Below are positions 54,403-62,881 of a stretch of 64,000 nt of DNA, piece by piece. The stretch is taken from NCBI GenBank assembly GCA_000306725.1, contig CP003083.1, positions 1,178,001 to 1,242,000 on the forward strand, in the 5' to 3' direction. The notes under the pieces are model-generated. The model worked only from the letters and a program-made list of their open reading frames with translations, was not told the origin of the DNA and made no database searches. Position numbers and translations under genes: made by a program. This DNA comes from Methanolobus psychrophilus R15 (lineage in GTDB: Archaea > Halobacteriota > Methanosarcinia > Methanosarcinales > Methanosarcinaceae). The stretch's first letter is position 1. Every line of letters begins with the position of its first letter.

Positions 54403-55647
54403 TTGATGATCATCAACGCAGATCTCCATCTGCATTCTAAGTACTCAATGGCCTGTTCAGGCAAAATGGACCTCCCAACCATAGCACAAGAGGCTGCAAA
54501 AAAAGGCATAGATCTGGTCGCGACTGGGGACTGCATACACCCCCAATGGATGAAAGAGATAAGAGATGCCGCGGTCGATGATGAGAACATTGTCCTGGGA
54601 AAAACTACTTTTACACTTACAACAGAGATCGAGGACAATCACCGTGTCCATCATCTTTTGATACTTCCTTCCATATCCAAAGCTCAGGAGCTTGCAGAAA
54701 CGATGGCCAGGCACGGCAATCTTTCTTCTGACGGGCGCCCCACTGTACGCCTTAACGGAACAGAGATAGCTGAGATAGCCAGGGACATCGGAGCTCTGAT
54801 CGGACCCTGTCATGCCTTTACCCCCTGGACTGCCATGTATGCTTACCATGATTCCCTTAAAAGCTGTTATGGAGACATGACTGATTATGTATCGTTTCTG
54901 GAACTTGGCCTGAGCGCAGACAGTGACTATGCAGACCGCATAAGCGAACTCCACAGGTTGACCTTCCTTACTAATTCCGATGCGCATTCCCCTGTTCCCA
55001 ACAAGCTTGCAAGAGAATTCAACAGGATGGAAGTTCCTGACATGTCTTTTGAAGGGCTCAGGAAAGCAATCCTCAGACAGAACAATTACCGGGTCATAAT
55101 GAACGTAGGATTCTATCCCCAGGAGGGAAAGTATAACGAGTCTGCCTGCATCAAATGTTTCACCCACTACTCACTGGAAGAGAGCGTTTCAAGCAAATGG
55201 AAATGCAGCGTTTGCGGAGGGCGTATCAAGAAAGGAGTATATGACAGGGTCAACGAGCTTGCAGACCTTCCGCGACCCGTCCATCCTGACCACAGGCCTC
55301 CGTATGTGCATCTGATGCCCCTCTCTGAGATTATCATGATGGCTCTGGGACATGCCAGTATCAATACCAAAGGAGTGCAGGATGCATGGAACACACTTCT
55401 TGACAGGTTCACAGACGAGCTGCAGGTACTCCTCCACACACAGCCACAAAACATGGACTTCGTGGATAAGAGGGTCGTTGATGCGATACTTGCTTTCAGG
55501 GAAGGGAAGGTCATTCTCCATCCAGGAGGCGGCGGCCAGTATGGACATATCGAACTACCTCCGGATATGGGAACAGCCAGGACAGCAGGAAAAGAAGAGG
55601 ACGGCAAAGGAAACAAAAAGAGCCAGAGCTCCCTGTTTGATTTCTGA
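54403..55647 (+). CDS. PHP-domain phosphoesterase (COG1379) with C-terminal PIP-like motif
   Basis: A 414-residue PHP phosphoesterase. The metal motifs are NADLHLHSKYSMACSG (residues 5-20), ATGDCIHPQW, a Glu in TLTTEIED with HRVHHLL, GPCHAFTP and TNSDAHSP. A rubredoxin-like zinc ribbon (CIKCFTHYS, CSVCGG) follows. Residues 408-414, the very C-terminus, are QSSLFDF after a basic linker, matching the start of a PCNA-interacting (PIP) box. The substrate is unknown, but PHP proteins include DNA-polymerase exonucleases. It follows the PAC2-like gene by 6 bases. Confidence 0.85.
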   Translation: MMIINADLHLHSKYSMACSGKMDLPTIAQEAAKKGIDLVATGDCIHPQWMKEIRDAAVDDENIVLGKTTFTLTTEIEDNHRVHHLLILPSISKAQELAETMARHGNLSSDGRPTVRLNGTEIAEIARDIGALIGPCHAFTPWTAMYAYHDSLKSCYGDMTDYVSFLELGLSADSDYADRISELHRLTFLTNSDAHSPVPNKLAREFNRMEVPDMSFEGLRKAILRQNNYRVIMNVGFYPQEGKYNESACIKCFTHYSLEESVSSKWKCSVCGGRIKKGVYDRVNELADLPRPVHPDHRPPYVHLMPLSEIIMMALGHASINTKGVQDAWNTLLDRFTDELQVLLHTQPQNMDFVDKRVVDAILAFREGKVILHPGGGGQYGHIELPPDMGTARTAGKEEDGKGNKKSQSSLFDF

Positions 55648-55706
55648 TTTTCAGCTTATGAAAGCTCGATACCTATATAATATATAACAGCCTTCAAACA
55701 CTGCGT

Positions 55707-55822
55707 GCCGAGGTGGCAGAGCGGACTAATCTGACGGCAAAGCGGCCCCGGAGTCCAAACGCGACCGGCTCGAGACCGGTTTCTCTGAAAAGAGTGCTTG
55801 GGTTCAAATCCCAACCTCGGCG
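55707..55822 (+). tRNA. tRNA-Ser(CGA) with about 29 extra bases between D-arm and anticodon arm
   Basis: Acceptor stem GCCGAGG (55707-55713) pairs with CCTCGGC (55815-55821), discriminator G 55822. D-arm CAG/CTG is at 55717-55733. Anticodon stem ACCGG (55764-55768) pairs with CCGGT (55776-55780) around loop CTCGAGA, giving anticodon CGA (55771-55773). A long variable arm with CTCT/AGAG follows (55781-55797), as in class II Ser tRNA, then T-arm TTGGG TTCAAAT CCCAA. Bases 55735-55763 are extra; removing them gives a normal 87-base tRNA. CCA is not encoded. The extra part may be a non-canonical intron; I could not draw a convincing bulge-helix-bulge. Confidence 0.8.
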
Positions 55823-55892
55823 TGTAAATAATAATTACATCTGATATTGCCTACTTGTTTTTTCTTGATGTCAGGAAACGGAACAGAACATC

Positions 55893-56678
55893 TTAAATCT
55901 CAGTTAAGAGCATGGAATCCTGCAGGTAATAGTTAAAGAGCTCTTTTCCCCATTCCACTGCATCAGGACTGTGACAGATCAGTTGTTTGTGGTCATAAGT
56001 ATCATTTTTAGTCAGCAGCTTCAGTACAACACATGTGTCATTTACTTTAAACGATACGAAATGCATCTTTTGTGAATATAGATAAAGTGCAACCTGCCTG
56101 TTATTTACGAGCTTTTGCAGTTCGTCGTAGTTGTCTCTCTTGACTTTTTCAAGGAGGGAGGGATCAAAGATCAATGACACGTTTACTCCCTTGTTTATCA
56201 TATCCCCGAACAGGTCAGGAAAACTAGGGTGAAGACCGGCCGCGGCCATGCTGAATGATTTTGAACCTGTAGATGCTTCATGAGCCTCTTTGTTATAGTC
56301 GAAGATATCTGAAAAACGAGGTCGTATCACAGTACATGAATTAACTTCATGCAGCTTTTTCAGCAAAGAAGGAGGAATAAAATCCAGTTTCCGGTCCAGC
56401 CAGTAATTTTCAGCAGTATTAATGAATTCCTCGAGATTCAAAAGAGATTTCAATTCCCCTGTAATTAACTCCCCGATACGTGTCAGCCTGTAAATGCCGT
56501 TTTCCCCTGTTATGAGATAACACTCTTCAAGCAGTCCAATGATAGAGTGAAGTTGTTCTTTAGTCGTTCCCATGGATATTGTAAGCCCATCAAGACCAGC
56601 TGGACATTCATCCAGAAATAAAAGTAAAGACCTGCTTTCTTCCGATGCAATTACTGCTTGAAGTGGTGTTTTACTCAT
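55893..56678 (-). CDS. FilR1-type winged-helix regulator (methanogen Msr-like)
   Basis: A 261-residue regulator of a family expanded in Methanosarcinales, whose studied members (Msr proteins) control methyltransferase genes. The N-terminus is a winged helix (LDGLTISMGTTKEQLHSIIGLLEECYLITGENGIYRLT) and the C-terminal half is the FilR1/DUF1724 domain (LHEVNSCTVIRPRFSDIFDYNKEAH, MINKGVNVSLIFDPSLLEKVKRDNY). Its target is unknown. A perfect 18-bp palindrome lies 139 bases upstream. Confidence 0.85.
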   Translation of the reverse strand: MSKTPLQAVIASEESRSLLLFLDECPAGLDGLTISMGTTKEQLHSIIGLLEECYLITGENGIYRLTRIGELITGELKSLLNLEEFINTAENYWLDRKLDFIPPSLLKKLHEVNSCTVIRPRFSDIFDYNKEAHEASTGSKSFSMAAAGLHPSFPDLFGDMINKGVNVSLIFDPSLLEKVKRDNYDELQKLVNNRQVALYLYSQKMHFVSFKVNDTCVVLKLLTKNDTYDHKQLICHSPDAVEWGKELFNYYLQDSMLLTEI

Positions 56679-56816
56679 TCAGGTGTGCCCCATTGCAAAT
56701 ATAATCGACTTTTGAGGAAGTATGTTTTCCAGAGAATATTATGAGTATAGATGAATACCTCAAGCCAACTCCGTCTCTCCAAAGAAGGGAGGTTCTTTTT
56801 CCTATTTATAGATTAT

Positions 56817-56834
56817 TAAGCTAATATTAGCTTA
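56817..56834. promoter_or_regulatory. Perfect 18-bp palindrome, possible operator
   Basis: TAAGCTAATATTAGCTTA is fully self-complementary and lies between the GerW-like gene (stop 56946) and the FilR1 regulator (start 56678). It could be an operator for the regulator or part of a terminator for the upstream gene; no T-tract follows on the minus strand. Confidence 0.4.
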
Positions 56835-56945
56835 CTGGTATAATCAATAATGATATTGTTAATGTTCATTGAAAAGAAAACAGTTATCACTAAAGCATAA
56901 ACAGATAAAAAGTGAACTTCAAAACGATAAGTTGGCTAGGGGAGT

Positions 56946-57671
56946 TTAAGCTCCTCCCCTGCCACCGAAGGACTGGCTGCTTCCACCGGATCCACCTTCC
57001 TCCATTGAACGACTGCCAAAGGCCTGTTTGTTCTCTTCTGAAGGTTCTTTCTCACCAAAAGGCTGGCTGCTTTCGCTTTCAGACTCACCTTCAACCTTTC
57101 CCCTGAGATTTTTTGCTTTTTTACTTATCTCTTCAGCACCATGCCTAATCTTTTCAGCCATCGAGCCTTCCTCAGATTGCATGTCCTTTACTCTCTGACT
57201 TATCTTTTCTGCGCCCTCTTTGACCATATCGGTCATCGAGCTTTTTCCTTCCTCAGACCGCTTCTCTCGCCTTTCCCTGATCTTTTTATTAACATCCTCG
57301 GCCATGTGGGTGCCAGCTTCCTTTACCCTGGATGCGGCATAAGGCAGTCTGCTTGCCAGTTCCGGGATCACATCGATAATACTATTGAAACTGCTTCTGC
57401 CTGACAACGTAAGCAGACGGACATCTTCTTCAGAGATCACAACAAAACCAATAGGTTCCATATTAACCCCGGCATATCCTCCACCGGCGTACCCTGTCTG
57501 GCCGCTTTCCTGATGATTCTCCCCGCCAGCACTCCCGAAACCGGCAGAAACTTTCATGATCGGCATTATGGTCTTCCCTTCCCAGGTAGTGGGTTCACCA
57601 ATCAGTGTCTTGGTATTCACTATGCTCTCAGTTTCGTGAGTTATTTCTTTGATTATTTCATCTAACCCCAT
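56946..57671 (-). CDS. GerW/YtfJ-family protein with long C-terminal coiled coil
   Basis: A 241-residue protein. Residues 1-95 match the GerW (sporulation YtfJ) family: EITHETESIVNTKTLIGEP, TIMPIMKVSAGFGSAGG and PIGFVVISEEDVRLLTL. The family is widespread in non-sporulating prokaryotes and its role there is unknown. Residues 110-200 are a charged coiled coil and the tail is Gly/Ser-rich (GGSGGSSQSFGGRGGA). It lacks a signal peptide. Confidence 0.85.
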   Translation of the reverse strand: MGLDEIIKEITHETESIVNTKTLIGEPTTWEGKTIMPIMKVSAGFGSAGGENHQESGQTGYAGGGYAGVNMEPIGFVVISEEDVRLLTLSGRSSFNSIIDVIPELASRLPYAASRVKEAGTHMAEDVNKKIRERREKRSEEGKSSMTDMVKEGAEKISQRVKDMQSEEGSMAEKIRHGAEEISKKAKNLRGKVEGESESESSQPFGEKEPSEENKQAFGSRSMEEGGSGGSSQSFGGRGGA

Positions 57672-57929
57672 ATTTACTCCCCCATTTATACAAAGTGTTT
57701 TTTGTATAATAGTTGATTATGTCCCTCATAGTTTAAAAGTGAATCTGCGATATGCCATAAAATTTAGCCTGCACCCAAAAATAGACATACAGACAAACTC
57801 ATAAGTTAACATTTCTGCAAGAGTGGTTAACTCTGCTTATGTAATAATCAATCTGTAGAATTCTCACAAAACTTAAGTACTTCAAAATAATATAAATATA
57901 TAAACAAACAATGTGGATTTTTCATAGAT

Positions 57930-59534
57930 ATGAATACTAAAAATACTACCCTGAATAAAGAAAATACAAATGAAAAACGAACAAATGCATCTCTTCGATC
58001 AAGAGTCCAGCAACTTAGCGAAGAGCTCGATATTACGAAAAAAGAGCTTGCCACAACCCAGGACTTCTACAAGGAGCGTCTGGAGAATCTTAACGACGTA
58101 GTTTTTAGTATTGACAACGAAGGCATATTCACTTATCTCAATTCTGCCATTGAAAATATGACCGGCTATAAAATGGAAGAAGTCATTGGGACACCATACA
58201 CACGGTATGTGCATCCTGAGGACCTTCCCGGGCTCCTGGAAGACATCAGGAGGACTATCGCCGGTGAGAGAAAACCTTACATGTTCCGTGTTGTGAAAAG
58301 ATCAGGAGACATCAGCTATGTGCATACTACATCCCGTCCCATCATACACGATGGAAAAGTTACAGGTATAAACGGCCTGATGGTAGACATCGCCATGCTC
58401 AAGCAGGTTGAAATGAATCTTAGGAAAGAAAGGGATAAAGCTCAAAAGTATCTTGATGTTGTAGCTGTCAGCATACTTGCGACAGACAGGGATGGAAACA
58501 TTATACTGATAAACAAAAAAGGTTGTGAGATCCTCGGATATGAGGAAAGCGAGCTTGTAGGGAAGAACTTTTTCAATGCGATCCTGCCTGAAGATATCAG
58601 GGAAAACGCAAGAGAAGAATACCGTAAATCAATGGAAAAAGAAACAACCCTAAATGCATGTTTTGAATCACCTGTCCAGACAAAAGATAGGGAAATAAGG
58701 ACATTTGAGTGGAACAATATACTGCTGAAGGACACAAGTGGCAACATACAGGGACGTCTCGCCTCAGGTAACGATATAACTGACAGGAAAAAAGCCGTAA
58801 AAGCTATTTTGATGGCAAAGGCCCTTTCGGATAATGCCTCCCAGATGAAAAAAGATTTTATAACCACCATGAGCCATGAACTAAGAACCCCACTCAACCA
58901 TATCATAGGCTATTCTGACATTCTTTGTAGAGGTGACCTTGGGCCTCTTAACACCGAACAGAAGAGATGTATGGACATTGTCAGCAGAAGTGGAGGACGG
59001 CTGTTGATGCTTATTAACGCCGTTATAGAGCACTCCCAGATTGATCAAGGAAAGATGGAAACGGAGAAAAAAGAGTTTCTACTCCTACCTGTTATCAAGA
59101 ACATAGAAGCTTCTGCAATGCCATTGGCAAAAAAGAAAAATATCGATCTACATATTATTTTAGAAACGGGGATAAGAAAGATATATTCTGACGAAAGTAA
59201 ATTCAAAACAATTCTTTATGACCTTATCAGCAATGCAGTTAAATTCACTCAGGAGGAAGGCAAGGTCAGCGTAAAGTTCACTTCAATGAATGAAGGAAAC
59301 CTGACAGTCACTATTGAAGATACGGGCATCGGCATCTCCACAGAGGATCAGAGTAAGCTGTTCAAACCTTTTTCCCAGATCGACTCATCCCTTACAAGGA
59401 ATTTTGACGGAGTCGGGCTTGGGCTATACATTGCAAAAGAGTTTGTGGAAATGCTTGGAGGTAGCATACAACTGGAAAGTGAACCGGGGAAAGGGAGTAC
59501 TTTCACATTCACTATCCCTGTTAACAGATGTTAA
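57930..59534 (+). CDS. Cytoplasmic PAS-PAS histidine kinase
   Basis: A 534-residue soluble kinase without membrane segments. A coiled coil (residues 25-50) leads to PAS1 (VVFSIDNEGIFTYLNSAIE) and PAS2 (VAVSILATDRDGNIILINKK), then HisKA with H-box TTMSHELRTPLNHIIGYSD and a full HATPase domain (N-box DLISNAVKFTQ, DTGIGIS, GLGLYIAKEF). The PAS domains may bind heme or sense redox state, as in related methanosarcinal kinases, but no heme-binding Cys/His motif is clear. An AT-rich TATA-like run lies at about 57885-57905. Confidence 0.92.
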   Translation: MNTKNTTLNKENTNEKRTNASLRSRVQQLSEELDITKKELATTQDFYKERLENLNDVVFSIDNEGIFTYLNSAIENMTGYKMEEVIGTPYTRYVHPEDLPGLLEDIRRTIAGERKPYMFRVVKRSGDISYVHTTSRPIIHDGKVTGINGLMVDIAMLKQVEMNLRKERDKAQKYLDVVAVSILATDRDGNIILINKKGCEILGYEESELVGKNFFNAILPEDIRENAREEYRKSMEKETTLNACFESPVQTKDREIRTFEWNNILLKDTSGNIQGRLASGNDITDRKKAVKAILMAKALSDNASQMKKDFITTMSHELRTPLNHIIGYSDILCRGDLGPLNTEQKRCMDIVSRSGGRLLMLINAVIEHSQIDQGKMETEKKEFLLLPVIKNIEASAMPLAKKKNIDLHIILETGIRKIYSDESKFKTILYDLISNAVKFTQEEGKVSVKFTSMNEGNLTVTIEDTGIGISTEDQSKLFKPFSQIDSSLTRNFDGVGLGLYIAKEFVEMLGGSIQLESEPGKGSTFTFTIPVNRC

Positions 59535-59598
59535 AAAGCACAGTGAACATTGAATTGTTCAGTCCCTTCCCGATATAAGGACTTAAAGAAAAAGGAGT

Positions 59599-59880
59599 TC
59601 ACCCTTTCCTGATCTTAACAGCTGTTCCATAGGTTAGCAGCTTGGCGGCTTCTGCCATGGTCTGTGATGTCGTGAACCTTACATTCACAACTGCATCAGC
59701 GCCCATCTTCCTGGCTTCCTCCACCATCCGGTCATAAGACTCTTTCCTGGCCTGGGAAAGCATATCGGAATAACCTTTAAGTTCTCCTCCTATTATATTC
59801 TTCAGGCCTGCTGCAATATCACTTCCTATATGTTTGGCGCGGACAGTATTGATAAGGATATAGCTGAAATTTACTATCAA
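59599..59880 (-). pseudogene. YbjQ/UPF0145 gene truncated at the 5' end
   Basis: The 74 C-terminal residues match YbjQ (NTVRAKHIGSDIAAGLKNI, GELKGYSDMLSQARKES, MGADAVVNVRFTTSQ). Usual family members start about 25 residues earlier with a strand ending GIVxGNTVRAKH. Here the sequence upstream of NTVRAKH is unrelated, and the only start is a TTG at 59880 without a ribosome site. The 5' end was probably lost when the neighbouring AT-rich island arrived. A short functional product cannot be excluded. Confidence 0.65.
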
Positions 59881-59937
59881 GACATTAGTTAGAATATTCT
59901 TTAACTAACTCCGCATACTTTCGTCTAAACTCTTTAT

Positions 59938-60210
59938 TCATCCAGATTTTTCCACATTTTCTAATGATTTTGTATAATTCTGAACTATTTTACTGATAGT
60001 ATACCCGGGTTTTTCTGGTGGTATTAATGTTCCCATCATCATTGCATCAAATATAAGGTAAAAGTCTGTTATCATATCAGAATAAGCTTCTTCCAGCTTG
60101 CGTAAATCTATCTCAATTTCATCAGTGAAAGCACATTTCAATTCATGTTGATGATAAATTTTAATTATGTATTTTAAAAATCCTATGTGTTGGAGTAACT
60201 CTGGAAGCAT
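59938..60210 (-). CDS. Small hypothetical protein in AT-rich island
   Basis: A possible 90-residue helical protein (MLPELLQHIGFLKYIIKIY onward). I do not recognise it. It is AT-rich and lacks a convincing ribosome site, so it may be a fragment or chance frame. It lies next to the truncated YbjQ gene. Confidence 0.4.
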   Translation of the reverse strand: MLPELLQHIGFLKYIIKIYHQHELKCAFTDEIEIDLRKLEEAYSDMITDFYLIFDAMMMGTLIPPEKPGYTISKIVQNYTKSLENVEKSG

Positions 60211-60656
60211 ATTAACTTCTATGATATTTATACTGAAATAAGCTTTTCTAGTTTAAATTAATTATATGAAGTGGCCATGAAAATTCGTAGCAGAAATAAT
60301 TCAAAAATATCGATGAATATAATTGTGCATTGAGATTATAAAAGCGTAAAGGATGCAATTTAAATTTATTTGTACACTTGGTTAGAAACAGATTCTACCC
60401 TAACCTCTTCTTTCAAGAATCGTCTATAAAGGGATTAAAAATCAAAGACTTACGCACTATCAACTAACCAAAGATAACCCTGCCTGCACCTACCTGACCT
60501 CCTATTTTTGATGCTAGTACACTTGAATCTCTGAATGTTCTAGAGTTACTTCAATCTGACATTTCAGGAATAACTTATTATTTTTATTCAGGAAAGATTA
60601 AATAATATTAGATAAACTACTAATGAGTTCAACTTTTAAGGAAGAGGTAAAACATC
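60211..60656. other. AT-rich gene-free stretch with a degenerate repeat copy
   Basis: No gene is seen. Bases 60438-60495 read AAAATCAAAGACTTACGC... and reappear in diverged form at 60871-60935; both copies contain a TATCAAC block and a CCCTGCCTGC block. This suggests remnants of a duplicated older element. Confidence 0.35.
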
Positions 60657-60821
60657 ATGGATTCTTTAATTGTTCCATTAGCGATATTAGCTTTCGTGGA
60701 TGTATTTCTAGTAGCAGTCGGTAAAAAAAAGAATATTAGGGCTTTTGAAATAGGAGGGTCAATAGGTTTTGCTTTTTGCATAATAATGATATTTGCAATT
60801 ATAATGCTCCCGTTGTTATAA
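60657..60821 (+). CDS. Predicted 54-residue membrane peptide
   Basis: MDSLIVPLAILAFVDVFLVA begins a 54-residue protein with two hydrophobic segments (residues 4-21 and 35-53) separated by a basic turn GKKKNIRAFE. GAGGT lies 9 bases before the ATG, which supports translation. It has no recognised family and sits alone in the island. Confidence 0.5.
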   Translation: MDSLIVPLAILAFVDVFLVAVGKKKNIRAFEIGGSIGFAFCIIMIFAIIMLPLL

Positions 60822-61249
60822 AACGTTCTTATCCTAACTGGTTATTTTTACAATGAGGTACAACGAGACCAAAATCAGAGACCTGCAGCGTATCAACCTA
60901 TCAACGATAACCTTTCCACAGCCCTGCCTGCGATGCGCTACGGTAAACCTAAGAGCACACTGAGGACCGTTCCAGGGTTCTGCGGTCTCTATGCTGGTAT
61001 CAACTTGAGGAAGAGGTTGTAGGTAATTTTGAGAAGAATGAAGTAGAGAGTACTTATAAAAATTATATTTGTTAATACTACTTTTATTAACTAATTAAGA
61101 CTGTTTTCTTGGAGAGGTAAGACACATAAATAATTTCTTATTTATGAAAAACACAGTTTTGATAAGCATTTATTGATACATCTCAACTTTAAGGCAATAT
61201 GCGGTAGGTATATTAAAACTAATCATAAATTATTTTAAATTATATTGTG
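60822..61249. other. Gene-free stretch before the IS5 element
   Basis: No intact gene is seen. It contains the second degenerate repeat copy (60871-60935) and a GC-richer block to about 61020 with interrupted reading frames on both strands, probably a decayed gene fragment. Confidence 0.35.
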
Positions 61250-62216
61250 GAGGATTCAGATTAACCCCTCTTTTTTTACATTCACCCTTTCCACATTTGT
61301 GACAAGCACTTTTCCTGCTTTGAACACTTCCTTTGCTACTGCATAGACTCTTTCACATGGAACTCGCTGTACACTTATCCTTTCATTTCTGAGAACATCG
61401 TTTATTCCTAATGGATGTCCTCTTACCGCTCTTTGCATTGTTGCTGCAAAACCCTTTGCAACTGCTCCAAAGTATCCTTTGTCACGGTAGACTACTTCAC
61501 CCACTTCAGATAGATCTACCTGTGAATCATGTACTGATGCAGTTGTTGTTTCAAATCTTCTGATCAGTTCATATTCCTTATCAATAATTGTATGAAGCTT
61601 GTAGCCAAAATGAGATTTGCCACCTTTTTTTGCCCAGGTTCCATCTTTGCTTCTAGCTGTTTTAGCATCCTTTCCACGAGGTTCATCAGCTTTAGCATGT
61701 CCAGGGTTGGAGTGGATGAATGTGGCATCCTGGATCATCCCTTTTTTGATCTTCAATCCAAGAGCATTAAGCTGTTTTTGCATCTCGTCCCATATTTCTT
61801 TCTCTTTTCCATTATCGCTAATTCTCTTTCTAAATGACCAGACAGTTGTACTGTCTGGAACATATTCAGGAAACCCCAGAAATTTCCTAAAGGATATTCT
61901 GTCAATACACTGTCTTTCAAGTTCAGCATCAGAAAGACCATGCCACTGTTGTAGAACAAGCATTTTAAACATCACAATAACATCAGCTTCAGGCCTGCCG
62001 CCTGAAGCTGTTCTGTTCTTGTACATTGATTCCAGAATTGGACGAAACGGTTTCCAATCAATAAGTGATTCTATTTCTGCAAGCTTGTCTCCAACGGATT
62101 GAAGGCGTTTATATTCTTCATTAAGAGCAAAATCAGTCAAATCATCCATAATACTTAATTTGTTTATCTATTATTTATATTTTAGTCTAATGTGGGTCTA
62201 GTTTATCGAAATCCTC
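61250..62216 (-). mobile_element. IS5-family insertion sequence with 4-bp target duplication
   Basis: The ends are imperfect inverted repeats, GAGGATTCAGATTAACCC at the left and GAGGATTTCGATAAAC on the complement at the right. They enclose one transposase gene. The flanks TGTG (61246-61249) and TGTG (62217-62220) form a 4-bp target duplication, the usual size for the IS5 group. It appears intact. Confidence 0.75.
61256..62149 (-). CDS. IS5-family transposase
   Basis: A 297-residue DDE transposase. It has the N-terminal DUF772-type region (SGGRPEADVIVMFKMLVLQQW), D in MIQDATFIHSNPGH, D in VVYRDKGYFG and E in VPCERVYAVAKEVFKAG. The C-terminus ends slightly early (VNVKKEGLI) compared with relatives that go on for about 15 residues, so activity may be affected. 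Confidence 0.88.
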   Translation of the reverse strand: MDDLTDFALNEEYKRLQSVGDKLAEIESLIDWKPFRPILESMYKNRTASGGRPEADVIVMFKMLVLQQWHGLSDAELERQCIDRISFRKFLGFPEYVPDSTTVWSFRKRISDNGKEKEIWDEMQKQLNALGLKIKKGMIQDATFIHSNPGHAKADEPRGKDAKTARSKDGTWAKKGGKSHFGYKLHTIIDKEYELIRRFETTTASVHDSQVDLSEVGEVVYRDKGYFGAVAKGFAATMQRAVRGHPLGINDVLRNERISVQRVPCERVYAVAKEVFKAGKVLVTNVERVNVKKEGLI

Positions 62217-62683
62217 TGTGAATTATGGCTATGCTGTCTGGTTAGAGTTTTTATAATAGTATGGTGCTTACTTCATATGTATTTTTACTGAGTCAGAAGA
62301 TAGTTTCAATAAGGGTATATAATGTGCTACCTTAAATAGAATAGGGCATAGTAGTAACTGGAGATAAGCGAAGATCGTATAATTCTCTTACACATGTGCC
62401 CCCCTGTAAATAAGTGAGGCATAACCCCGATTTCCTATATTGTATCATAAAGTCCCCTTCAAAAACTCCCATTAACTCTCAGCAACCCAGGAGAGTTTGG
62501 TTTAACTGGGAAATAGTGTAGAGCTTATTGCAGGAGGTCCACCAAGGGCATCATATTCCCACATGATGTCCTTTTCTTTTATTCGAAATTCAGTTTCAAT
62601 AAGTGTACATATTTAGCCGTGTCCTTGAGTGATTGACTTTTTCTTTATATACTTGTAAATCAATTTTCAAGGGGGAAAGTGAA
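62217..62683. other. Gene-free stretch between two mobile elements, with a direct repeat
   Basis: No gene is seen. AGTTTCAATAAGGGTATAT (62302-62320) recurs as AGTTTCAATAAGTGTACAT (62592-62610), 17 of 19 bases identical and 290 bases apart. The second copy may be the left end of the decayed transposase element that begins just after it. Confidence 0.4.
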
Positions 62684-62839
62684 ATGACTTCTGAAATAGA
62701 TTTGTCACACTTTTGGTGTTTAAATGAAAATTGTCCTGATTATGGATTAGAAAATCAAGGAAATATTGTTTTTAAATAAAGATATGGCAAGAGTAATCAC
62801 GCACTTCTTAAATGTAGAACATGTAAGCATTGCTTTAGT
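62684..62839 (+). pseudogene. Decayed transposase N-terminus interrupted by a TnpB element
   Basis: The frame reads SHFWCLNENCPDYGLENQG, an in-frame TAA at 62777 where a Glu codon is expected, then RYGKSNHALLKCRTCKHCFS. This is the zinc-ribbon start of a transposase common in Methanosarcina. AGGGGGAAAG lies before the ATG. After CFS the sequence runs into the right end of the TnpB element. It is doubly inactivated. Confidence 0.65.
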
Positions 62840-62845
62840 CAACGA

Positions 62846-62865
62846 CCCCCGGCTGAAGTCGGGGG
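62846..62865 (-). ncRNA. Right-end hairpin, probable 3' part of a TnpB omega-RNA
   Basis: The stem CCCCCGGC / GTCGGGGG with loop TGAA lies 17 bases beyond the tnpB stop on the minus strand. In characterised IS605 elements the omega-RNA covers the tnpB 3' end and this hairpin, and its guide is the flanking sequence beyond it. Only the hairpin is directly visible here. Confidence 0.5.
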
Positions 62866-62881
62866 CTTGCACTTCAAGTTC

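Noticed and set aside
61256-61270. Frameshift at the A-run near the IS5 transposase C-terminus
   Set aside because: Neither alternative frame restores the expected C-terminal sequence of relatives, so I cannot support a frameshift.
62302-62610. GTTTCAAT-like repeats suggesting a CRISPR array
   Set aside because: Only two 19-base copies 290 bases apart, no regular spacers and no cas genes.
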